A stretch of 29,008 bases of DNA. Source: a virus. Every line of letters starts with the position of its first letter. Position 1 is the stretch's first letter. Below the pieces are notes generated by a model that had not been told where the DNA came from, made no database searches, and saw nothing but the letters and a program-made list of their open reading frames with translations. A program made the translations under genes and the position numbers. Below, piece after piece: positions 23,432 through 28,891 of this stretch. The stretch lies in IMG/VR virus record IMGVR_UViG_3300030101_001482, positions 368 to 29,375 of that record; one strand, 5' to 3'.

Positions 23432-23591
23432 CTAGTCGCTCCTTATCGTTGACATAGTCTAGCATTAAACTATGTAATTTATCTTTAATTGATACTCCTT
23501 CTTTGAGTGTTGCAGACTTAAACTTTATCCAAAGTTTCTTGTCTACAACAAAAGAAGTTTGATATCTATTTTTCATAGTGCAATCTACCAT
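23394..23591 (-). CDS. Ribbon-helix-helix DNA-binding protein (putative early regulator)
   Basis: 65 residues. RYQTSFVVDKKLWIKFKSA is the beta-strand and first helix, TLKEGVSIKDKLHSLMLDYV the second helix, the pattern of Arc/MetJ-type ribbon-helix-helix repressors that bind as dimers to short repeats. ATG 23591 has TAAGAG four bases upstream; an in-frame ATG at 23576 is a weaker alternative. It overlaps the RecB-like gene by 38 bases. The 36-base gap in front of it holds tandem octamers that could be its operator (see separate entry). Confidence 0.65.
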   Translation of the reverse strand: MVDCTMKNRYQTSFVVDKKLWIKFKSATLKEGVSIKDKLHSLMLDYVNDKERLDARNWFRLPKWK

Positions 23592-23605
23592 AGTACTCTT
23601 ACTTG

Positions 23606-23640
23606 TGTCAAGTAAAACTTTAAAACTTTATAAGTCAAGT
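23606..23640 (-). promoter_or_regulatory. Candidate operator/promoter for the ribbon-helix-helix gene
   Basis: On the + strand, AAAACTTT occurs twice in tandem (23614-23629) and is framed by two copies of GTCAAGT (23607-23613 and 23634-23640). Read on the - strand those frames contain TTGACT and TTGACA, both -35-like. No good -10 follows at the right distance outside the gene. The tandem octamers fit the repeat-binding habit of ribbon-helix-helix dimers. Confidence 0.35.
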
Positions 23641-23840
23641 TTCATAAGTTGTTTATCTACATCCCTCTTTACATCCTCAGGAAAACTATCAAAATAATCG
23701 TGAAGTATATCAAATCCTTCTTTATATTTTTGCAGATTGCTTTCTGCTCTTAGATAGTCTTCTTCTAATTTCTCTAGATAAAGAAGTAGTGCGTCTAACT
23801 CTTTATCTACTTTTTTAAACTGCTCGTAACCTTTGCTCAT
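23628..23840 (-). CDS. Small coiled-coil protein, 70 residues
   Basis: GGAGAGAATC precedes ATG 23840. The product is a nearly continuous helix (FKKVDKELDALLLYLEKLEE, then LRAESNLQKYKEGFDILHDYF), with a leucine heptad pattern that would give a dimeric coiled coil. Its start is in a 26-base overlap with the upstream gene. Function not recognised; one of a row of small early genes that may act on the host. Confidence 0.6.
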   Translation of the reverse strand: MSKGYEQFKKVDKELDALLLYLEKLEEDYLRAESNLQKYKEGFDILHDYFDSFPEDVKRDVDKQLMKLDL

Positions 23841-23997
23841 GATTCTCTCCAGTGTTGTTGTTTACTATTTCACTTGTCCATCCTGCACCTGCGACGTATT
23901 TAGTTTCTATTCTGAAACCTAACTCGTCTAGTTCTGCAGTCAGTTCAAGTATCTTTCTATTAATTTTTATTGCTCTTTTGTCTCTATCTTTACCCAT
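23815..23997 (-). CDS. Small early protein, 60 residues
   Basis: The strong GGAGGATAA ribosome-binding site lies before ATG 23997. The product starts with a basic helix (MGKDRDKRAIKINRKILELT), continues to an ELGFRIETKYVAGAGWTSEIV strand-turn region and ends polar (NHEQRLRAV). No family recognised. Coding is supported by the ribosome-binding site and by overlap with genes at both ends. Confidence 0.6.
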   Translation of the reverse strand: MGKDRDKRAIKINRKILELTAELDELGFRIETKYVAGAGWTSEIVNNNTGENHEQRLRAV

Positions 23998-24155
23998 TTA
24001 TCCTCCTGGTCAAGTACATAGTATCCTAGACTTTGATTAACTCTTTCTAGGTTTCTTATTAATCTTCTCATCTTGTCAGTAAATATAATGTTATTCTTAT
24101 TAAGATGACCTTCGTGTTTTATAGACCACGTTTTGTCTATGACTTTTTTACTCAT
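23967..24155 (-). CDS. Small early protein, 62 residues
   Basis: GGAAAGAAA precedes ATG 24155. The product is basic and mixed helix/strand (MSKKVIDKTWSIKHEGHLNK, then FTDKMRRLIRNLERVNQSLG), ending YYVLDQEDKWVKIETKEQ. It overlaps both neighbours (eight and 31 bases). No family recognised. Confidence 0.55.
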   Translation of the reverse strand: MSKKVIDKTWSIKHEGHLNKNNIIFTDKMRRLIRNLERVNQSLGYYVLDQEDKWVKIETKEQ

Positions 24156-24360
24156 TTTCTTTCCACTCCTCTATCCATTCTTTAATAATATCTATTTCTT
24201 CGTTGAACTCACCTTGCATTGTTATTTCGTCAAGCGTTCCATCGTCGCCTAGATATTGTTCTACTTTGTATATTCCTTGTAACCAAAACCATGTTGACCC
24301 AGATTGTGCGTCTTCAAGTTTCTTGTCTAGAAATTCAATTAGTTTTTTATCTTTATTCAT
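24148..24360 (-). CDS. Small acidic early protein, 70 residues
   Basis: GGAGGAAGA precedes ATG 24360, in ATGA overlap with the upstream gene. Acidic, with several Trp (FWLQGIY, EWIEEWKENE) and helical ends. Small acidic Trp-containing proteins of this kind are common among phage host-takeover and anti-restriction proteins, but no homology can be claimed. Confidence 0.55.
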   Translation of the reverse strand: MNKDKKLIEFLDKKLEDAQSGSTWFWLQGIYKVEQYLGDDGTLDEITMQGEFNEEIDIIKEWIEEWKENE

Positions 24361-24671
24361 TCTTCCTCCAGTTCAAAGTCTGCCCAATCACGACACTCGC
24401 TACATATAGCAACTCCTATGTCGCCATCTTCTATTAATTCTGTAATAGCAGTCCCAGTACAACAAGTAGATATCCATTCCATATCGTCTCTATCTACTAC
24501 GACTACATTACCTTCTTCATGTTCAATCATTTCACATTGTTCACATTCATTCACATAAACACTAGGCTCGTCGCCATCTAGCATATTACCACATTTACAT
24601 TTTACTGTTGGTGTCCATATACCTTTTGACGACTTACCTTTCTCGTCTGATATATACTGCAAGTAACTCAT
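24357..24671 (-). CDS. Double zinc-ribbon small protein
   Basis: 104 residues with eight cysteines: CxC at 25-27 and CxxC at 43-46 form one site, CC at 70-71 and CxxC at 90-93 the other. The second unit (STCCTGTAITELIEDGDIGV, then AICSEC) resembles phage zinc ribbons. The acidic tail (DFELEEE) could mimic nucleic acid. ATG 24671 overlaps the upstream stop (ATGA). A copy of the CGCCATCTAGC element (24572-24582) lies inside its coding sequence. Function unknown. Confidence 0.6.
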   Translation of the reverse strand: MSYLQYISDEKGKSSKGIWTPTVKCKCGNMLDGDEPSVYVNECEQCEMIEHEEGNVVVVDRDDMEWISTCCTGTAITELIEDGDIGVAICSECRDWADFELEEE

Positions 24672-24856
24672 CTTGAGTCGTTTGCGTAGTCTCTTTGCTT
24701 ATCATTCCAACCTTCGACAATCATATCATTGTAAATCTCAAACTCTTGCATAAGGTTACTGAACATATCAAAAGCAAACTGTATATCAAATAAGTCGACA
24801 CCCATCTCCTCGTCGTGAGTTATAGGTATGTCTATTGTTATCTGTTTATCTTTCAT
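24668..24856 (-). CDS. First gene of the small early cluster, acidic 62-residue protein
   Basis: AAAGG lies six bases before ATG 24856, after the leader region. The product (MKDKQITIDIPITHDEEMGV, then LFDIQFAFDMFSNLMQEFEI) is acidic and amphipathic. As first gene behind the candidate promoter at 24954-24982 and the leader hairpin, it is the most directly exposed to that regulation. No family recognised. Confidence 0.55.
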   Translation of the reverse strand: MKDKQITIDIPITHDEEMGVDLFDIQFAFDMFSNLMQEFEIYNDMIVEGWNDKQRDYANDSR

Positions 24857-24883
24857 AATGTGCCTTTATATTGTTAATCTTAA

Positions 24884-24949
24884 TTATGCTAGGCGATGTC
24901 CAACCAAAGTAAAGTATTTGTAATAATCTCTTTGCACCACCTAGCATAA
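24884..24949 (-). ncRNA. Structured leader RNA element upstream of the early cluster
   Basis: On the - strand, TTATGCTAGGTGGTG (24949-24935) pairs with CATCGCCTAGCATAA (24898-24884): 13 Watson-Crick and two G-U pairs in 15. Inside, CAAAG pairs with CTTTG and UAUU with AAUA around ACA. On the + strand the two G-U positions would be C-A mismatches, so the fold is favoured only in the - strand transcript. No U-tract follows, and 27 bases of unstructured leader separate it from ATG 24856. Could be a regulator of the early cluster or an operator palindrome. Confidence 0.5.
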
Positions 24950-24953
24950 AAAC

Positions 24954-24982
24954 AATCTATGTATAAATAAAATCAAAGTCAA
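24954..24982 (-). promoter_or_regulatory. Candidate early promoter for the small-gene/recombination block
   Basis: On the - strand, TTGACT (24982-24977) and TAGATT (24959-24954) are 17 bases apart. The -35 matches five of six, the -10 four of six, in the 258-base gap before the small-gene cluster. Transcription from here would begin about at 24947, just at the start of the hairpin element. A cluster of repeat motifs lies directly upstream of the -35. Confidence 0.45.
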
Positions 24983-24998
24983 GCAAAATTTAGCCAGG

Positions 24999-25042
24999 CA
25001 ATATCTAGCACATAGTCTAGCCTAGCCTAGGCACCATCTAGC
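24999..25042. repeat. Repeat cluster upstream of the early promoter
   Basis: Holds CAATATCTAGC (24999-25009), CATAGTCTAGC (25011-25021), the palindrome GCCTAGGC (25025-25032) and CACCATCTAGC (25032-25042). On the - strand two copies read GCTAGAT-NN-TGCC(A)GG-like and align over about 20 bases with a single gap. The cluster ends 17 bases before the -35. Related copies lie at 24935-24945, 24572-24582, 27957-27967, 28919-28929 and 28946-28956. Probably protein-binding sites. Confidence 0.55.
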
Positions 25043-25114
25043 AAATAACATAAAATAAAACACACAACCTTGTAGACCGACGAAACTAATCGCCAGTCTA
25101 CTTGTTGCGACTAT

Positions 25115-26884
25115 CTATAAATTGTCATAATTTATATCAGTCCTAATTGGAACTCCTATGTCTCTATGTATTGTTTGTTCGTTAGTACCTCGACCATAAT
25201 ACATAAACGACACCTGATGATTCTTGAAGTATCCATCACTTGCATTGTCTATTGTAGCCCAATATCGTCCAATCGACCTTGTATATTCAAATAGATTGGT
25301 TGCGACATTAAACTCTACGACTTGCTTTACATCTGCGTAAAGATTTCTAATATGACTATCTTCTCGTTCTGTAAAGTGCTTCTTTCGTCCTGCAAAGTAT
25401 TCTTGCGTCTCTTTTGGTATATTGAATATTCTCATCATATTCGACCAACCTAAGACATGTGGACGATTTCCGTGAAGTAAGTCGTAAAGATGGTGGACTA
25501 ATGGTTGAACAAGATAAGGTTTGTCCTTCTTCGGAAGTTTCATAAAACGACGAATCAGTTCGCTATCCTTGTAATATTGTTCAATGTTAGTACTCTCAGA
25601 ATAGTCGGAGTACCTATTGTATAGTTTACTTACTGTCGTATATATTTTGTCTCCTCCAAGAATAGACTTGAAAAGAGATGAGTGTCGTAGTTCTCTTTGG
25701 CTATAAGGTTTATCTCGCAATTCGTCTGCGACCTTATTACCAATTTCAAAACAAACATCTACGACATTCGTCCAAAATATAGTCCAGTGTTTTATCTTGT
25801 CGGCATTCAATGTACCACCATGATATCGTATTTCTAGTCCCTGATTTGCTTGAAAATGACAATGCAAATTCAGTCCATGATATCTTTTCTCGTTATACTT
25901 CTCATTTGAGTAGTAGCCATTGTCGTACCATACATCAATAAAGTCGTCTCTACCTTCAACATACTTAAATGTAGATAGTCGTTGACTCACTTTTCTACAC
26001 CATTGAGAGGTTGCTCTCGACGGAGGACACCATGAATAGACATGAGGTTCAATTAGTTTCGTCATCATTGATAAGACGCAGAAGTGAATGTAGTCGTAAT
26101 CTCTTACATCAATATGCAAATGTAATCCACATTTTCTACTGACATAAGCGTCGCAACTATTCACTAATGTATTACAAACTAATTTAGTATCCTCATAGAG
26201 TCTGTCGCCCCTTCTTGGACGCATAACTACTTCATATCCGTAGGGGTGAGATTCGTCTGTGATACTACCATCATAGACTACTGATAAATCTGTTTCCAGT
26301 TTCATGTTTTGTCTAAAAGAGTGGCGAATTTCTTCTCTAATATCCTCAGTCGTAGGCTCGTTGTCCCATTCGTCTTGGTGAAAGTTAGTCTCTATCTCTA
26401 ATCCGACATATCGTTTTGACTTAATTTCGTTGAATGTGTCTTTGTCGTATCCATTGTCTAATGGGTTTACAAAGTCTGTATTTGTCTCAACAAAATTATT
26501 AGTATAGACTTCCCAATCGGGACGATTGTTTGACGCGTCTTCGTTATAACAATGTTCACAAAGACATTCGTCGTTGCTATTGTAATAGGCGTCGCTATCA
26601 CTCATGTCTGTATCGCAATGTTCACAATGTCTAATCTCGTCGTCATAACAACCTTGACATCTGTACATTCCGTCGCAATCTGAGTAATAACTATCTGAAT
26701 TTCCTATTGCGTCTCCACAACTATCGCAGTTAGTGTAGTTATTGTCGTAGCAAACCTGACAGATATTATCTCCCATCGGGTCTTGTAATTCATCTCCGAC
26801 TTCTATCTCACAACCACAATCATTACAATCGATAGTCTCTACATCATAATCGTCGTTAGTATGTTGGTATCTTTCAGGAGGCAT
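25115..26884 (-). CDS. Zinc-ribbon/amidoligase fusion protein
   Basis: 589 residues. Residues ~17-113 hold a string of CxxC/HC knuckles (C20/C23, C42/C45, C53/C56, C76/C79, C87/C90, C107/C112), about three treble-clef or LIM-like zinc fingers. Then the putative amidoligase fold (PF12224-type, glutamine-synthetase-like): GLEIET 161-166, GYEVVMRP 216-223, CGLHLHIDV 252-260, YHGLNLHCHF 335-344 and LEIRYHGGTLN 350-360. These are the expected metal/ATP and substrate residues (E163, E165, E218, H255, H257, E351, R353). Such enzymes join a carboxylate to an amine using ATP. Overlap with the amidotransferase gene by 11 bases suggests that glutamine-derived ammonia or a shared substrate links them. 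The product is unknown; zinc fingers may recruit a nucleic acid or protein. Confidence 0.8.
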   Translation of the reverse strand: MPPERYQHTNDDYDVETIDCNDCGCEIEVGDELQDPMGDNICQVCYDNNYTNCDSCGDAIGNSDSYYSDCDGMYRCQGCYDDEIRHCEHCDTDMSDSDAYYNSNDECLCEHCYNEDASNNRPDWEVYTNNFVETNTDFVNPLDNGYDKDTFNEIKSKRYVGLEIETNFHQDEWDNEPTTEDIREEIRHSFRQNMKLETDLSVVYDGSITDESHPYGYEVVMRPRRGDRLYEDTKLVCNTLVNSCDAYVSRKCGLHLHIDVRDYDYIHFCVLSMMTKLIEPHVYSWCPPSRATSQWCRKVSQRLSTFKYVEGRDDFIDVWYDNGYYSNEKYNEKRYHGLNLHCHFQANQGLEIRYHGGTLNADKIKHWTIFWTNVVDVCFEIGNKVADELRDKPYSQRELRHSSLFKSILGGDKIYTTVSKLYNRYSDYSESTNIEQYYKDSELIRRFMKLPKKDKPYLVQPLVHHLYDLLHGNRPHVLGWSNMMRIFNIPKETQEYFAGRKKHFTEREDSHIRNLYADVKQVVEFNVATNLFEYTRSIGRYWATIDNASDGYFKNHQVSFMYYGRGTNEQTIHRDIGVPIRTDINYDNL

Positions 26885-27917
26885 TTGTTTCTACCAACTC
26901 ATCATCGTCAGTAGCCTCCCATTGTTGTCGTTGTAGTTGAGATTCAGCCCATTCCTGTTCTTCTCTCTCATACCACATTTCCGACATTACACTCTCCGAC
27001 ACTACATAACCATCGACACTACACATCCATTCGTCTTCCGACTCATCATAGTACCATTGTTCTGGTTTTGTGTCGTAGAGTTCTGCTAAGTGATTCATCT
27101 CATCCTCGACATAATTCTGAGGTATGATTGGTTCCCACTCATCATCGTCCCAACCATAACTATTCATACCATAGTTATATGTACGACTATTATATTCGAA
27201 TTGAATAGCAGAGTAATTAGTTTGTACATCAGTGAAAAGCGTCGTATCGAATGCATATAATGTATTCTTATGCAGACTAACTATTTCTGTCTGAATGTTA
27301 ACTTCGTCTAATGCGTCCTCAATGAAGCCTTCTTCACTTGCGTAAAACAATGTTTTAAGCGAAGGGACATAAGCGACATAAAGTGGACGATTACTCTCTC
27401 TACAAAGATATAATATATTAGGGTTATCTTTGACGAATGACAATGCAAAGTCGCTGTCAAAATGTTTGACTGCTTCTTGTATATTGTCGTTATCATTGAT
27501 AGCCTTGAAGATTAACTGACTATCGACTGGACATTGTTTGCCTAGTTTAGTCGTCATCTCCTCTATATTATAGACACAACCATTGTGTGCTCCGACAACA
27601 TTGCCGACTCTAAATGGGTGTGCATTTGATTTGACTATTGCTCCTTCTGTCGCAAAGCGTGTATGTCCAAGCAATATATTATTACCAGTCTGTAATGATT
27701 TAATTGACTGATTGAATTGCTTTGTGTCTACAAACTTGCTAGACGGCAATAGTGATTTATGTATTCTAGTTTCAGTCCCGACTTGTGCAATACCAGACGA
27801 ATGAGCCCCACGACTCTCGCTATCTATTGCCATTTGTCTTATCACCTTTTTGACAACCTTGCGTTGTCGCTTAGTGTAAGTAGTCGGAGACTTTGCTATA
27901 CCATATATACCACACAT
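26874..27917 (-). CDS. Class II glutamine amidotransferase (Ntn hydrolase)
   Basis: 347 residues, AAAAGGAG eight bases before ATG 27917. Cys2 becomes the N-terminal nucleophile after Met removal (MCGIYGIAKS). Other hallmarks: SRGAHSSGIA (35-44), GHTRFATEG (84-92), HPFRVGNVVGAHNG (100-113, with Asn112-Gly113 oxyanion hole) and Asp132. It hydrolyses glutamine to glutamate plus ammonia. After the ~210-residue GATase domain comes a Trp/Tyr-rich acidic tail (residues ~225-347: WDDDEWEPIIPQ, YYDESEDEWMCSVDGY), which I do not recognise and which carries no synthase domain such as the GlmS isomerase. The overlapping amidoligase is the likely partner. Confidence 0.88.
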   Translation of the reverse strand: MCGIYGIAKSPTTYTKRQRKVVKKVIRQMAIDSESRGAHSSGIAQVGTETRIHKSLLPSSKFVDTKQFNQSIKSLQTGNNILLGHTRFATEGAIVKSNAHPFRVGNVVGAHNGCVYNIEEMTTKLGKQCPVDSQLIFKAINDNDNIQEAVKHFDSDFALSFVKDNPNILYLCRESNRPLYVAYVPSLKTLFYASEEGFIEDALDEVNIQTEIVSLHKNTLYAFDTTLFTDVQTNYSAIQFEYNSRTYNYGMNSYGWDDDEWEPIIPQNYVEDEMNHLAELYDTKPEQWYYDESEDEWMCSVDGYVVSESVMSEMWYEREEQEWAESQLQRQQWEATDDDELVETNAS

Positions 27918-28091
27918 AGTCTAATCTCCTTTTTATTTAGTTTAAGTTTAGTAGGACGCCATCTAGCGTCTACTCTATTGTTAGTATTACTACTAATTCT
28001 TTGCGACGAACTTACAAACGACGCAGAAAGGAAGTGCGTCCCAATCGCCTCGACTAGTTGATTAGTATAGTCTGTAAGTCGCCGCCACAAC
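27918..28091. other. Gap ahead of the amidotransferase with repeat element and palindrome
   Basis: 174 bases. It includes CGCCATCTAGC (27957-27967) inside GACGCCATCTAGCGTC, a 5-bp hairpin, about 40 bases before the amidotransferase ATG, and the inverted repeat TTAGTA-TTAC-TACTAA (27981-27996). A TTG-started frame of 64 codons (28090-27896) crosses it into the amidotransferase start, but with no ribosome-binding site. I read it as mainly regulatory; a promoter could not be placed confidently. Confidence 0.45.
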
Positions 28092-28328
28092 TTATAATCT
28101 GTCGTTTATGACTTTTCTGACTGCTTGTTTACAGTAGTCTAACTTGTCATATGTACGACTCATCTCGTTCATTGTCTGAACTTTTATGTTTTCTGTAATA
28201 TCTAAATCGTCGAATAATAAACCTGTGTCAATTCGTAGGTTTAGTAGACGCTGTTTAATTACTGCTAATTCATTAGTAATGCGTCTGCTTTCTTTGATTT
28301 GTCTAGTTATATTGCATTGTCTACACAT
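28092..28328 (-). CDS. Small CxxC-containing helical protein
   Basis: ATG 28328 follows AAAGGA at eight bases and sits one base after the stop of the upstream gene; ATG 28346 is an alternative lying inside that gene. The product (MCRQCNITRQIKESRRITNE, then LAVIKQRLLNLRIDTG) has a CxxC at positions 2-5 and is otherwise helical with a basic end (CKQAVRKVINDRL). No family recognised. It may be a partner of the zinc-finger gene upstream. Confidence 0.55.
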   Translation of the reverse strand: MCRQCNITRQIKESRRITNELAVIKQRLLNLRIDTGLLFDDLDITENIKVQTMNEMSRTYDKLDYCKQAVRKVINDRL

Positions 28329-28329
28329 T

Positions 28330-28794
28330 TTATTTGTCCTTTCCATAGCCTAGTCTATGTATTTTGTTTGACGCTTTGGTAGTCTGTCTGCCCATCTTCT
28401 GGACTAACTTCTGATACCAGTCGTCTTTCTTTTTCTTAGTCTTAAATGTATCGTCTATCCATTGGTTATATTCCAACCTGTTGATACGACTGTGTGTCTC
28501 AAAACGACTACGAGGTGTACATACGACCATCCTATACCCGTCTTTCATCAACAACTTACGACATTGCTCTACTACAAACAAGCATTCTTTCATACTCGTC
28601 GCGTCTAGAACTGTCGTCGTGTCTTGTATGTTATTGACTAAGGTAATCTCCCAAGTCTTATCATACTCGACTGGAACGATAGATATGTCTATCCCAACAG
28701 GTAGCGTCTCCATCTCTACGACTTTCTCTACCCAATGACTATGTCCACACTTGTCGCATGAACACTTGTGTCGTTGTATCATAGTATCTGTCAT
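28330..28794 (-). CDS. Small zinc-finger protein, first gene of the right early block in view
   Basis: ATG 28794 is chosen because AAGGA lies seven bases upstream; a TTG 28845 in frame has no such site. The 154-residue product begins MTDTMIQRHKCSCDKCGHSH: C11, C13, C16, H18 and H20 could form one zinc site. A beta-rich middle (VGIDISIVPVEYDKTWEITL) follows and a very basic C-terminus (TKKKKDDWYQKLVQKMGRQT, then NKIHRLGYGKDK). It may bind nucleic acid. No named family. Confidence 0.6.
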   Translation of the reverse strand: MTDTMIQRHKCSCDKCGHSHWVEKVVEMETLPVGIDISIVPVEYDKTWEITLVNNIQDTTTVLDATSMKECLFVVEQCRKLLMKDGYRMVVCTPRSRFETHSRINRLEYNQWIDDTFKTKKKKDDWYQKLVQKMGRQTTKASNKIHRLGYGKDK

Positions 28795-28848
28795 AACTTT
28801 GTCCTTCCGTCGGAGTGGCCTAGTCCCGACAATATTATCAGCCAAGAC

Positions 28849-28877
28849 AATTTACGAATTTTTTAAATAAGTTGCAA
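28849..28877 (-). promoter_or_regulatory. Candidate promoter of the right early block
   Basis: On the - strand, TTGCAA (28877-28872) and TAAATT (28854-28849) are 17 bases apart, with an A/T-rich spacer; both match four of six consensus positions. The position, 55 bases before ATG 28794 and just downstream of the repeat cluster at 28892-29008, mirrors the arrangement at 24954-25042. Sequence-only inference. Confidence 0.35.
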
Positions 28878-28891
28878 CCGATACTTTTGAC

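Larger units (their letters stand above)
24857..25114. other. Non-coding regulatory gap between the amidoligase and the small early genes
   Basis: 258 bases without a credible gene on either strand. It contains the leader hairpin, the candidate promoter and the repeat cluster listed separately. The far part (25043-25114, AAATAACATAAAATAAAACA and onward) is A-rich with nothing recognised; no clear terminator follows the amidoligase stop at 25115. Confidence 0.6.

Noticed and set aside
24999-25042. CRISPR-like array from the CTAGC repeats
   Set aside because: Repeat units are only about 11 bp, irregularly spaced, in a 45-bp stretch with no spacer-length gaps and no cas genes.
27308-27496. 62-codon frame inside the amidotransferase gene on the same strand
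   Set aside because: Unlike the frame at 10156 it has no ribosome-binding site and no coherent membrane or domain pattern; treated as chance.
27896-28090. 64-codon TTG-started - strand frame upstream of the amidotransferase
   Set aside because: No ribosome-binding site; its end is simply the ribosome-binding site and start region of the amidotransferase read in another frame, and it contains the palindromes and the dispersed element.
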